Numbered from the stretch's first letter, positions 1-6,204 are shown. The stretch is DNA of 14,488 nt from CAZGUG01 sp964529035 (GCA_964529035.1 CAZGUG010000050.1:1-14488), one strand, 5' to 3'. The notes: a model not told the origin generated them from the sequence alone. Made by a program: numbers and translations.

Positions 1-59
1 GGTTAAAAAGAAACTCTGTTAAAGGATATATACCGGGACTGGAGAATACTATGTAGTAT

Positions 60-1031
60 ATGCTGTTTATGGAAGGGGAATTGGATTTGGACAGGGAAAA
101 CCCGCTGACTTTGTTGGGTGTGAATTGTATATATATGGTAACGGCACTGCTTCTTGTCACGCTGGGTTATTATTTGCAGATGCAAAGCATTTATATGGGA
201 TTGATTGTCACCGAGTTGGTGATTGTTATGCTGCCGGTTATAATATATGTGAAATGGAAGGGCGCAGATCCCCGCCGGGTATTCAGGCTTAAGGGCATAA
301 ACATGAGAATGCTGCGGCTTTGTATCCTAATAACTCTGTGCATATATCCGGTTGGCCTTTTCCTTAATCTCTTGGGAAATCTGGTTTTGAGCATGTTTGG
401 AGAGCTGATACCCGTTTCGATACCGGTAGCGGAAAATGTTGGCGAATACCTGGTAAATATTTTGGTTATCGGCCTGACCGCGGGGGTTGCCGAGGAGGTT
501 TTTTTCCGGGGCTTCATCCTGAAGGGCTATGAGGGTTTCGGACAGAACAAATCAATAATGATTTCCGCTCTGCTTTTCGGCATGTTTCATTTTAATATCC
601 AAAACTTCATAGGCCCGGTGTTTCTCGGCCTGGTTTTAGGGCATATGGCCGTGAAGACGGGGTCCATTGCGGCGCCCATAGCCGGGCATTTTTTAAACAA
701 TGCCATTTCGGTGACCTTTATGTTTGCCGCGGAAACGCTTTCTACGGCACCGGCGCAGATTTACGAAAATACTGCCGGCGTACAGACCCTGGCGGCGGGA
801 TTGGTTTTCTGGGGTATATTTGCGGCTGCCGGCGGGATGACAGCCCACAGGCTCTTTAGAAAGCTTAAGATTACCAGAGGTTTGGAAGAATGTGGAGGGA
901 TGAGCAAAGGCCCGGAAGCTTTAGCGCCGGCCCCCAGGTTTGGCGATTTTATTCCGGTCATAATAACGGCAGTAGTCTTTATGGCGTTTTGTATAGCCGA
1001 GATTTTAATGATAATAGGCAGTGCGTCTTAA
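60..1031 (+). CDS. CPBP family intramembrane metalloprotease
   Basis: Predicted polytopic membrane protein of 323 residues of the CPBP (Abi/CAAX protease-like) family. Hydrophobic segments run from about residues 22-38, 45-64, 85-112, 128-144, 165-195, 198-225 and 295-320. All three family motifs are visible: E145-E146-x-x-x-R150, F173-x-x-x-H177 and H210-x-x-x-N214, the residues expected to form the metal-dependent active site within the membrane. The family includes prenyl-protein proteases and bacteriocin-immunity or regulatory proteases; the substrate here is unknown. The start is uncertain. ATG 60 is the first possible in-frame start after an in-frame TAG at 54-56, but the only SD-like sequence (GGAG at 41-44) sits 15 bases away and is ideally placed for an ATG at 51 that is immediately followed by that TAG. 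ATG 69 is another candidate. The gene stands alone, with the spore protein gene 67 bases downstream. Confidence 0.85.
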   Translation: MLFMEGELDLDRENPLTLLGVNCIYMVTALLLVTLGYYLQMQSIYMGLIVTELVIVMLPVIIYVKWKGADPRRVFRLKGINMRMLRLCILITLCIYPVGLFLNLLGNLVLSMFGELIPVSIPVAENVGEYLVNILVIGLTAGVAEEVFFRGFILKGYEGFGQNKSIMISALLFGMFHFNIQNFIGPVFLGLVLGHMAVKTGSIAAPIAGHFLNNAISVTFMFAAETLSTAPAQIYENTAGVQTLAAGLVFWGIFAAAGGMTAHRLFRKLKITRGLEECGGMSKGPEALAPAPRFGDFIPVIITAVVFMAFCIAEILMIIGSAS

Positions 1032-1048
1032 ACCGGTGATGTATAGTT

Positions 1049-1078
1049 ACATATTTAACCTGTCATTACGGCATAATA
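1049..1078 (+). promoter_or_regulatory. Possible forespore (sigma-G/F-like) promoter
   Basis: ACATA at 1049-1053 and CATAATA at 1072-1078, separated by 18 bases, resemble the sigma-G pattern GHATR and CATnnTA that drives spore protein genes in Bacillus and Clostridium. The match is to short degenerate motifs, and the predicted transcript would begin almost at the ribosome binding site, so this is tentative. It rests mainly on the identity of the following gene. Confidence 0.3.
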
Positions 1079-1098
1079 TGGATGAAGGAGGGATACCC

Positions 1099-1314
1099 AT
1101 GGCAAAGGGGAAGATAAAAAAGAAAAAAAAGGCCGGACCCAATGACAGGTTGAAAAATGAGATAGCCCGCGAACTGGGTTTGGGCGAAAAGATAAAGGCA
1201 CATGGCTGGGGAGGGCTTACCGCTGCTGAGACCGGCAGGATCGGAGGAATTCTCACAACCAGGAAGAAAGGAAAAAAATCCGAAAGCCCGCAGAATAAAA
1301 GCGACCGGGTGTAG
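1099..1314 (+). CDS. Small acid-soluble spore protein, alpha/beta-type family (short variant)
   Basis: A 71-residue, strongly basic protein. Residues 20-53 carry the alpha/beta SASP signature: the E-I-A-R-E-L segment (21-26) resembles the site cleaved by the germination protease GPR, and G-G-L-T-A-A-E-T-G-R-I-G-G (38-50) matches the conserved helix that contacts DNA. Such proteins coat and protect DNA in the dormant spore and are degraded at germination. The classical second conserved block (MTKRLV-like) is missing; instead the protein ends in a Lys-rich tail and also begins with a run of Lys (K5-K11). The start at ATG 1099 is preferred because GGAGGG lies at 1087-1092 with a 6-base gap. A longer reading from 1021 would overlap the preceding gene and add residues unlike the family. 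Expected to be expressed in the forespore. Confidence 0.8.
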   Translation: MAKGKIKKKKKAGPNDRLKNEIARELGLGEKIKAHGWGGLTAAETGRIGGILTTRKKGKKSESPQNKSDRV

Positions 1315-1390
1315 TGTGCAGTCCTTAAAACTTATTATCCGGGGCATATTCGACCGGGCAACGGGAAAAACTAATTTAAAGTATGGATAC

Positions 1391-1406
1391 CGGCAGAAAC
1401 ATGCCG
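1391..1406 (+). other. Small hairpin in the cspA upstream region
   Basis: CGGCA (1391-1395) and TGCCG (1402-1406) form a 5-bp stem with a GAAACA loop. It lies upstream of the predicted cspA promoter, in the 244-base gap that follows the spore protein gene, and has no T-run. I could not match the gap to a known riboswitch core. The rest of 1315-1470 holds nothing I recognise. Confidence 0.3.
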
Positions 1407-1472
1407 TCACATAGCGAATGGATGCAAAAAAAGGGGCGAAATGATAAATTTTGCTGATGTAGGGGATTTTGT

Positions 1473-1500
1473 TTGACATTGCAAATAGCAATATGATAAA
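1473..1500 (+). promoter_or_regulatory. Sigma-A-type promoter of the cold shock gene
   Basis: A perfect TTGACA at 1473-1478 is followed after 16 bases by GATAAA at 1495-1500 (an overlapping TATGAT at 1492-1497 is too close). This would start a transcript near 1507 with a leader of about 50 bases containing a TAGGAGGA ribosome binding site at 1542-1549. Confidence 0.6.
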
Positions 1501-1558
1501 CTCTTTGTAGTAGCTGGAAGGCTATTTTACTTTTAGGTTTTTAGGAGGAATGCATTAA

Positions 1559-1759
1559 ATGGAAAAAGGTAAAGTTAAATGGTTCAATGCTGAGAAGGGT
1601 TACGGTTTCATAGAAAGGGAAAACGGTGAAGACGTTTTCGTTCATTTCTCAGCTATCGAAATGGAAGGCTTCAAAACCTTGGAAGAAGGTCAGGAAGTCT
1701 CCTTTGAAATTGTCCAGGGTGCTAAGGGTCCTCAGGCTGCAAATGTACAGTTAGATTAA
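1559..1759 (+). CDS. cspA: Cold shock protein, CspA family
   Basis: A 66-residue single cold-shock domain, the usual length for the family. RNP1 (K13-G-Y-G-F-I-E-R, residues 13-20) and RNP2 (D25-V-F-V-H-F30) are intact, as is the N-terminal G-K-V-K-W-F-N strand. It is an OB-fold protein that binds single-stranded RNA or DNA and acts as an RNA chaperone in the cytoplasm. The strong AGGAGG (1543-1548) is spaced 10 bases from ATG 1559. It is monocistronic, with its own TTGACA promoter upstream and a hairpin terminator starting 38 bases after the stop codon. Its codon use (AAA, GAA, GGT) is more biased than that of its neighbours, suggesting high expression. A three-codon reading ATG-CAT-TAA at 1550-1558 abuts the start codon. 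Confidence 0.95.
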   Translation: MEKGKVKWFNAEKGYGFIERENGEDVFVHFSAIEMEGFKTLEEGQEVSFEIVQGAKGPQAANVQLD

Positions 1760-1796
1760 CATATTAGTTTAGCTTTTGCATTTGATAGCGGCAAAT

Positions 1797-1826
1797 AAAC
1801 CTCGTCAACCGACGGGGTTTTATCAT
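1797..1826 (+). terminator. Rho-independent terminator of cspA
   Basis: A 10-bp stem, AAACCTCGTC at 1797-1806 pairing with GACGGGGTTT at 1811-1820 (one G-T pair), has an AACC loop. The T-run TTTT at 1818-1821 is partly within the stem and is followed by ATCATTTAT. Confidence 0.85.
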
Positions 1827-1927
1827 TTATCCGAACTTATCAACGGCGGTTACGGTCCCGAGGGGATACCGGAGCATGTTTTGAATAATACTAGTTAACG
1901 TACAATTCAGAATCAGGAGGAGATATA

Positions 1928-3121
1928 ATGGATGTCCATAAACTAAAAAAGGCTACCAAGGCCATATTTTCGGAGCCCTGTCCGCTTACAGGGTCCCATA
2001 TAAGGCCTATATACCAGACTTCCACTTTTATTTTTGAAGATGTCAATCAGGGAGCAAGAAGGTTTGCCGGGGATGAAGAGGGTTATATATACACCCGCCT
2101 GGGAAATCCCACCGTTACTGATTTTGAGAAAAAGATGGCCCTGCTGGAAGGGGGCGGGGCGGCGGCTGCCTTTGGGTCGGGGATGGGTGCGATAACGGCC
2201 TCGATTATGGCGCTGGTCAGTGCCGGGGACCATATAGTGGCTGCAAAAGCGCTGTACGGCTGCACCCATGCTTTTCTGTCCCGCCTCATAAAAAGGTTCG
2301 GTGTGGAAACTACCTTTGTGGATGCCACCGATACCAAAAACATAGAGGCAGTCATGAGACCCAATACGAAAGTCGTATATGTGGAGTCCCCCGCCAACCC
2401 GAATATGGCTCTTGTGGACCTGGCGGCAACCGCACAGGTTGCTCACAAACACGGAGCGAAAATAATAGTTGACAATACCTTTATGACACCCTACTGGCAG
2501 AGGCCCTTGGAACTGGGTTGTGATGTTGTTGTGCACAGCGCCACCAAGTATATCGGAGGACACGGCCTGGTAGTGGCGGGAGTGACGGTGGGCAATAAGG
2601 ATTTTATAAGCGAGGTTAAGGCCACAACGCTGAAAGACATAGGTGCGGTAATAAGTCCCTTTGACGCGTGGCTTTTAACCATAGGGCTTAAGACATTGGG
2701 AATAAGGATGGAAAAGCATGAGACAAACGCAATGACGGTAGCCGGGTGGCTGGAGGATAACCCGAAGGTGGAAACCGTCTACTATCCGGGGCTTTCTTCC
2801 CATCCACAGCAACGGCTTGCAAAAAAACAGGCGGACGGGTTTGGTGCAATGATAGCCTTCGAACTGAAGGGTGGTATGGATGCCGGTATAACCCTTATGA
2901 ACAATGTAAAACTGATACACCTGGCGGTAAGCCTCGGGAACGTGGATTCTCTGATACAGCATCCCGCCTCAATGACCCATTCGCCCTACAGCAGGGAAGA
3001 CCGGCTGAACGCGGGCATATCCGATGGGCTGGTAAGACTTTCTGTGGGCATAGAGGAACCGGAGGATATACTGGAAGACCTGGAGCGGGCTTTCTCCCGA
3101 ATAAATAGAAGTAACCATTAA
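1928..3121 (+). CDS. megL: Methionine gamma-lyase-type PLP enzyme (Cys/Met metabolism family)
   Basis: A 397-residue fold-type I PLP enzyme of the trans-sulfuration family, full length. Visible landmarks are Y55-x-R57 (phosphate contact from the partner subunit), S84-G-M-G (cofactor phosphate), Y110-G-C-T (ring-stacking Tyr and active-site Cys112), D182 (pyridine nitrogen), S204-A-T-K207 (Schiff-base Lys) and S335 with R370 (substrate carboxylate). The Cys after Tyr-Gly, and the long match to Pseudomonas putida methionine gamma-lyase (including L-Y-G-C-T, H-P-A-S-M-T-H and G-L-V-R-L-S-V-G), favour methionine gamma-lyase: methionine to methanethiol, 2-oxobutyrate and ammonia. Cystathionine gamma-lyase, cystathionine gamma-synthase or O-acetylhomoserine sulfhydrylase activity cannot be excluded. 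The AGGAGG at 1915-1920 sits 7 bases from the ATG. The gene follows the cspA terminator, so it needs its own promoter; TTGAAT/TACAAT at 1881 and 1901 are too close together to be convincing. Confidence 0.88.
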   Translation: MDVHKLKKATKAIFSEPCPLTGSHIRPIYQTSTFIFEDVNQGARRFAGDEEGYIYTRLGNPTVTDFEKKMALLEGGGAAAAFGSGMGAITASIMALVSAGDHIVAAKALYGCTHAFLSRLIKRFGVETTFVDATDTKNIEAVMRPNTKVVYVESPANPNMALVDLAATAQVAHKHGAKIIVDNTFMTPYWQRPLELGCDVVVHSATKYIGGHGLVVAGVTVGNKDFISEVKATTLKDIGAVISPFDAWLLTIGLKTLGIRMEKHETNAMTVAGWLEDNPKVETVYYPGLSSHPQQRLAKKQADGFGAMIAFELKGGMDAGITLMNNVKLIHLAVSLGNVDSLIQHPASMTHSPYSREDRLNAGISDGLVRLSVGIEEPEDILEDLERAFSRINRSNH

Positions 3122-3228
3122 TGAATCCCTTCCATAGTATATAAGGAAACAGTTTTTAGTGTCGACAGCGGACATTACTTGCCTTCGTATGCGGAAAACG
3201 ATGCACCGTGTGTGAAAGGAGGGATTGG

Positions 3229-3390
3229 ATGGATGACTTCATAGAAAGGCTTACAGTGTTTACTAAACTGTACGGAAAATACTTTTTCCTGCTAATAATA
3301 ATCATCCTCTTCTTTGCGGCTGCGGTTGATTTGAATACTTCCTGTACTCAGCCGAAAGAAGAATTAGAGGACGCGCTGCCGGATGAATAG
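3229..3390 (+). CDS. Small single-pass membrane protein, unknown function
   Basis: A 53-residue protein: a charged N-terminus with F-T-K-L-Y-G-K (residues 11-17), one strongly hydrophobic stretch at about 18-33 (including L-L-I-I-I-I-L-F-F-A-A-A), then a polar, acidic tail with one Cys (residue 39) and the ending E-E-L-E-D-A-L-P-D-E. Positive residues before the segment suggest N-in/C-out topology. I do not recognise a family. ATG 3229 is preferred over the longer reading from 3208 because AGGAGGG at 3217-3223 lies 5 bases upstream of it. It follows the PLP enzyme by 107 bases and is followed by a GC-rich hairpin. It could be a small stress or toxin-like membrane peptide, but nothing in the sequence decides this. 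Confidence 0.55.
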   Translation: MDDFIERLTVFTKLYGKYFFLLIIIILFFAAAVDLNTSCTQPKEELEDALPDE

Positions 3391-3407
3391 CACTCCTGTA
3401 GTTTAAC

Positions 3408-3429
3408 CCCCGGGTTTTACACCCCGGGG
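3408..3429. terminator. GC-rich hairpin between convergent genes
   Basis: CCCCGGG at 3408-3414 pairs perfectly with CCCGGGG at 3423-3429 around an 8-base loop. It lies between the stop codons of the small membrane protein (plus strand) and hsp20 (minus strand). Neither side has a good T-run, so it may serve both genes as a weak shared terminator or simply stabilise the RNA ends. Confidence 0.5.
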
Positions 3430-3435
3430 ATTAGA

Positions 3436-3873
3436 CTATTGAATATCAATTTTCTTATGCCTGCGGGCCCCCTTGTTTTCCTTGGGAAGAAAGACCTTCA
3501 GCACGCCGTTTTCATAGCTGGCGGACACTTCGTCATGTTTTACATTGTCAACAAAAAAGCTTCGTGCCAATCTACCGGACCTTCTTTCCCTTCTCAGGTA
3601 GTCATCTCCCTTTTCTTCGATATCTTCGTTATGCTCGGCTGTTATTGTAATGCGGTTATCAATCATCTGAATACCTATATCTTCTTTGTTGAACCCGGGA
3701 AGGTCGGCTTCAATAAGGTAGCGGTCATCCTCTTCCCTGATGTCAACCCTCATGTCTTTTCCCGCAAATTCCATGGAAGCTGGGAAAGCGGTATCAAAAA
3801 AGTTTTCCCAAAGGCCGTCGGGTATAAGGCCCCTTAAATTTTTGTTCTTTCTGAAGGGGACAAGGTCAAACAT
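3436..3873 (-). CDS. Small heat shock protein, Hsp20/alpha-crystallin family
   Basis: A 145-residue ATP-independent holdase chaperone of the clostridial Hsp18 type. The alpha-crystallin domain spans about residues 40-132, including M41-R-V-D-I, the A56-D-L-P-G signature, the F107-V-D-N loop and the terminal G123-V-L-x-V-x-L-P motif. The C-terminal I142-D-I144 is the I-x-I motif that docks into neighbouring subunits during oligomer assembly. The N-terminus M-F-D-L-V-P-F-R is typical of clostridial members. On the minus strand AAAGGAGG lies 8 bases upstream of the ATG (plus coordinates 3881-3888). The gene is divergent from the YkuK-family gene. I see no CIRCE element; an inverted repeat upstream of the -10 is noted separately. 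Confidence 0.93.
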   Translation of the reverse strand: MFDLVPFRKNKNLRGLIPDGLWENFFDTAFPASMEFAGKDMRVDIREEDDRYLIEADLPGFNKEDIGIQMIDNRITITAEHNEDIEEKGDDYLRRERRSGRLARSFFVDNVKHDEVSASYENGVLKVFLPKENKGARRHKKIDIQ

Positions 3874-3918
3874 AGGCTCTCCTCCTTTACATTATGAATA
3901 TGCTTCATACTTATGGTT

Positions 3919-3924
3919 ATTATA
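3919..3924 (-). promoter_or_regulatory. -10 element of the hsp20 promoter
   Basis: TATAAT on the minus strand at 3924-3919, which would place the transcription start near 3912 and give a leader of about 39 bases. No good TTGACA-like -35 is present at 16-18 bases (GCAATA at best). The -35 region is occupied by an inverted repeat, which suggests dependence on a regulator. Confidence 0.5.
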
Positions 3925-3935
3925 CCCTTTGGACC

Positions 3936-3948
3936 GGCAAATATTGCC
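3936..3948. promoter_or_regulatory. Inverted repeat over the hsp20 -35 region
   Basis: GGCAA-ATA-TTGCC is a perfect 5-bp-arm dyad with a 3-base centre. It begins 12 bases upstream of the hsp20 TATAAT and overlaps the expected -35. It resembles neither CIRCE (TTAGCACTC-N9-GAGTGCTAA) nor the CtsR heptad. A regulator-binding site is an inference from position and symmetry. Confidence 0.4.
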
Positions 3949-4032
3949 CTGTTATTATATATTTATGCCGGCCTAAAATGATTGTAACCATCGGCGGCGA
4001 AAGGTTTTGAGAAGGCTCTTTCATCGCAGCAT

Positions 4033-4061
4033 TTGAAACTTTTTTCTGTTGGGAGTATAAT
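4033..4061 (+). promoter_or_regulatory. Sigma-A promoter of the ykuK-like gene
   Basis: TTGAAA at 4033-4038 and TATAAT at 4056-4061 with an ideal 17-base spacer, 11 of 12 consensus bases. The predicted start is near 4068, giving a leader of about 35 bases. This is among the best sigma-A promoters in the window. Confidence 0.8.
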
Positions 4062-4102
4062 TTATAAGTAAGTATTTTTTACTGACGAAAGCTGGTGACA
4101 CT

Positions 4103-4567
4103 ATGTGGAGCCCTACCCACGGCAGAGTATCATTTGATGAAATGTATTCGATAATTAAAAATTTTATTTGTGAGCTGCCGGAATATGAATACGAAATCAC
4201 CGTTGGCTCAGATTCCCAAAACCATGAACTGACCAAGACGGTACTGTGTATCGCAGTATGGCGGAAGGGCAAGGGAGGGATCTATTTTGCCGATACCCGT
4301 TACTCAAAAATAATAACTAACATCAGGCAAAAGCTGATACATGAGACTTCCCTCAGCCTTGAACTGGCCCTTAAAATAACCGACAGGTTCAAAAATGACG
4401 AGGTGGACTGTAATATTACCGCGATACATGTTGACGCGGGCAATAAGGGTCCAACCTCCCGGTATATTTCGGAGATAGTGGGATGGGTAAAGGCCTGCGG
4501 CTTTGACTGCAGGATAAAACCGGATTCCTACTGTGCAAGCAGTATAGCCGACAGGGTTTCCAAATAA
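4103..4567 (+). CDS. ykuK: YkuK family (DUF458) ribonuclease H-like protein
   Basis: A 154-residue protein of the DUF458/YkuK family, which has a predicted RNase H-like fold and no firmly assigned activity. Similarity to Bacillus subtilis YkuK as I recall it is visible throughout: the first strand G35-S-D-S-Q39 (family G-[ST]-D-S-Q), H80-E-T-S-L, the third strand H109-V-D-A-G, and the C-terminal I-K-P-x-S-x-x-A-S-S-x-A-D-R block (138-151). The acidic residues D37, E81 and D111 are candidates for a metal-binding site, by analogy with RNase H-like enzymes. The SD is GGTGA (4094-4098), four bases from the ATG, weaker than most here. The gene is monocistronic with its own promoter and a strong terminator. 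It is divergent from hsp20, but the separate -10 elements give no proof of shared control. Confidence 0.85.
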   Translation: MWSPTHGRVSFDEMYSIIKNFICELPEYEYEITVGSDSQNHELTKTVLCIAVWRKGKGGIYFADTRYSKIITNIRQKLIHETSLSLELALKITDRFKNDEVDCNITAIHVDAGNKGPTSRYISEIVGWVKACGFDCRIKPDSYCASSIADRVSK

Positions 4568-4583
4568 AAATGAAGCTAAAAAG

Positions 4584-4622
4584 AAAGGACAGCCCTTATC
4601 TTCCGATGAGGACTGTCCTTTT
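4584..4622. terminator. Bidirectional terminator, ykuK / lat side
   Basis: A long hairpin: AAAGGACAG (4584-4592) pairs with CTGTCCTTT (4613-4621), and an inner CCTTATC/GATGAGG stem (4594-4600/4605-4611) closes a TTCC loop, with one C-A mismatch between the stems. On the plus strand it ends in TTTT (4619-4622); on the minus strand it is followed by TTTCTTTTT, so it can stop transcription both from ykuK and from lat. Confidence 0.88.
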
Positions 4623-4673
4623 ATGCATAATGAATAATAATACACCGGTGCAAACCTTAATAAAAGGGCCCAA

Positions 4674-4691
4674 ATGCCGAATATTTGGCAT
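4674..4691 (-). terminator. Weak hairpin downstream of lat
   Basis: ATGCC (4674-4678) and GGCAT (4687-4691) form a short stem 25 bases beyond the lat stop codon. On the minus strand it is followed by TTTGGGCCCTTTTATT. It could be a first, inefficient lat terminator ahead of the stronger bidirectional one at 4584-4622. Confidence 0.35.
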
Positions 4692-4715
4692 AGGCGGTTT
4701 TGTGTCCAAGGGTGT

Positions 4716-6044
4716 TTATCCCCTCATTTTATTTAGTACTGTCCTTATCTTTTTGTATCCTTCGTTAAGATCTTCTTCGGTTACATTGAGTATAGGCCTG
4801 AAACGAATGCTGCGGGTTCCGGAAGTCAAAATAAGGAGTCTTTCTTCAAAACACAGCTTGTGGAATTTATCCCTCAATTCCGGAGTCGGGAAACTAAAGG
4901 CCGCCATCAGGCCCTTGTATCTAACATTGCTGATAAGTTCGGGGAATTCTTCTTCCAGTTTATGCAGATGGTTATGCAAAACAGGGGATATAGCATTTAC
5001 ATATTCGAGAATTCTGTCTTCCTTCATTATTTCAAGTATTCGTGTGGAACGAACCATGTCACATATGTTTCCGCCCCAGGTGGAGTTTATTCTGCTGCTT
5101 ATTGCAAAACAGTTGTCCTTGACCTCATCAACCCGATCGCTTACAAGTATGCCGCATACCTGGGCCTTTTTGCCAAAGGCAAAGATATCCGGCTTAACAC
5201 CGTGATGCTCCCATGCCCACATTTTGCCGGTTATACCCATACCGCACTGTACTTCGTCAAAAATCAACATAATATCGTTTTTATCACATATTTCCCTGAG
5301 CTTTTTAAAAAATTCTGTCCTGAAATGGTTGTCTCCACCTTCGCCCTGTACGGTTTCTATAACAAGTGCGCAGATGTCGTCAGCCCCGTCCTTTACAGCG
5401 GCTTCTATCTGGGATATGGCTTCTTTTTCGGCTTTTTTCACTTCATCCAGGTGCTCTTCCAGCGGCCAAATGATCTTTGGATTAGTAATCCGCGGCCAGT
5501 CGGGGAATTTGGTGAAGTATTTATATTTATTAGGATCCGCAGTGTTGGTCAGGGTAAGGGTATATCCGCTTCGGCCGTGGAAGGCTTCTTTGAAATGGAT
5601 TACCCTTGTGCCTTTCTCGGCACTATCAGTATATCCTTTAGCCATGTTCTTCTGTACCTTCCAGTCCATTGCCACTTTAAGGGCATTTTCAATGGCAAGG
5701 GTGCCGTAGTCAATTATAAACAGGTGGGGGAAACCTTCGGGAGCCGCTTCTTCCATGAAGGTTTTTACAAATTCCGCCATCTCTGCGGTGTATATGTCAG
5801 AGTTGGCCACCTTGTTTATTGCAGCTCTGAAAATTCTTTCCTTGAAATCATCGTTTGCCATTTTTGAATGATTTATGCCAAACGGGCTGGATGCAAAAAA
5901 GGTATAGAAATCAAGCCAGTCGGTGCCGTCCCTGGCATCGATTATATGACTTCCCTGGGATTTTTCCATATCTATTACTATCGGAAAGCCATCCACAAGT
6001 ATATATTTTTGAAGAGTCGAAAGCACTTCCTGTGGTTTTAGCAT
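4716..6044 (-). CDS. lat: L-lysine 6-transaminase (lysine epsilon-aminotransferase)
   Basis: A 442-residue class III PLP aminotransferase, full length. It matches the Mycobacterium tuberculosis LAT sequence I remember over its whole length: G19-F-P-I-V-I-D, F45-Y-T-F-F-A-S-S, N81-S-D-I-Y, A154-F-H-G-R-S-G-Y-T-L, V233-Q-G-E-G-G (here after E230-T rather than E-P), F262-D-E-V-Q, F290-G-K-K-x-Q-V-C-G and N320-S-T-W-G-G-N. K292 should form the Schiff base, D263 binds the pyridine nitrogen, and E230 is at the position of the Glu that switches between lysine and 2-oxoglutarate. The reaction is L-lysine plus 2-oxoglutarate to 2-aminoadipate 6-semialdehyde (cyclising to piperideine-6-carboxylate) plus glutamate. 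GGAGG (plus 6053-6057) is 8 bases from the ATG. It is monocistronic, preceded by a sigma-54-type promoter. No partner semialdehyde dehydrogenase is in the window. Confidence 0.93.
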   Translation of the reverse strand: MLKPQEVLSTLQKYILVDGFPIVIDMEKSQGSHIIDARDGTDWLDFYTFFASSPFGINHSKMANDDFKERIFRAAINKVANSDIYTAEMAEFVKTFMEEAAPEGFPHLFIIDYGTLAIENALKVAMDWKVQKNMAKGYTDSAEKGTRVIHFKEAFHGRSGYTLTLTNTADPNKYKYFTKFPDWPRITNPKIIWPLEEHLDEVKKAEKEAISQIEAAVKDGADDICALVIETVQGEGGDNHFRTEFFKKLREICDKNDIMLIFDEVQCGMGITGKMWAWEHHGVKPDIFAFGKKAQVCGILVSDRVDEVKDNCFAISSRINSTWGGNICDMVRSTRILEIMKEDRILEYVNAISPVLHNHLHKLEEEFPELISNVRYKGLMAAFSFPTPELRDKFHKLCFEERLLILTSGTRSIRFRPILNVTEEDLNEGYKKIRTVLNKMRG

Positions 6045-6162
6045 TCTTGCTGCCTCCTTTTATTATTATTCGAAATACTGTCACCGGGACAAAGATTAGA
6101 ATCTACATACAGCAACTCCTCCCTTCGGGTGCATTTGAATGTGTCTATATTAAGTCTGGTAA

Positions 6163-6178
6163 CGCAATTCCTGTGCCA
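6163..6178 (-). promoter_or_regulatory. Sigma-54 (-24/-12) promoter of lat
   Basis: On the minus strand TGGCAC (6178-6173), five bases, then TTGCG (6167-6163). This gives the invariant GG-N10-GC spacing and matches the consensus TGGCAC-N5-TTGC[AT] at all but the last base. No competing TTGACA/TATAAT pair is visible upstream of lat. The predicted start is near 6152. Confidence 0.75.
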
Positions 6179-6204
6179 ACTATGTCGATTGTTAGAATTA
6201 TGTC

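Noticed and set aside
1021..1098. N-terminal extension of the spore protein from an ATG at 1021
   Set aside because: It overlaps the end of the CPBP gene and has no ribosome binding site, whereas ATG 1099 has GGAGGG just upstream and gives the typical family N-terminus.
1315..1558. A possible riboswitch (for example c-di-GMP type) in the cspA upstream gap
   Set aside because: I could not find the conserved core or a pseudoknot-like pairing. Only one 5-bp hairpin is present and it lies upstream of the best promoter.
1881..1906. TTGAAT and TACAAT as a promoter for the PLP enzyme gene
   Set aside because: The spacer is only 14 bases, well outside the functional 16-18 range, so it is not listed as a feature.
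1943..2563. A 206-codon minus-strand frame opposite the PLP enzyme
   Set aside because: The plus-strand gene has all catalytic residues; the minus-strand frame has no family resemblance and no ribosome binding site.
3874..4102. A CIRCE or CtsR heat-shock operator ahead of hsp20
   Set aside because: No TTAGCACTC/GAGTGCTAA pair and no GGTCAAA direct repeat is present.
4674..4691. Similarity of this AATATT-centred hairpin to the GGCAAATATTGCC dyad at 3936
   Set aside because: The shared part is only an AT-rich core with short flanks, in a quite different context (3' end of lat). This is likely coincidence.
4860..5867. A 335-codon open frame on the plus strand opposite lat, with hydrophobic and aromatic-rich translation
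   Set aside because: It lies entirely within the strongly supported lat gene on the other strand, and its translation has no recognisable motif. It has no proper SD and its composition reflects the opposite strand's codons.
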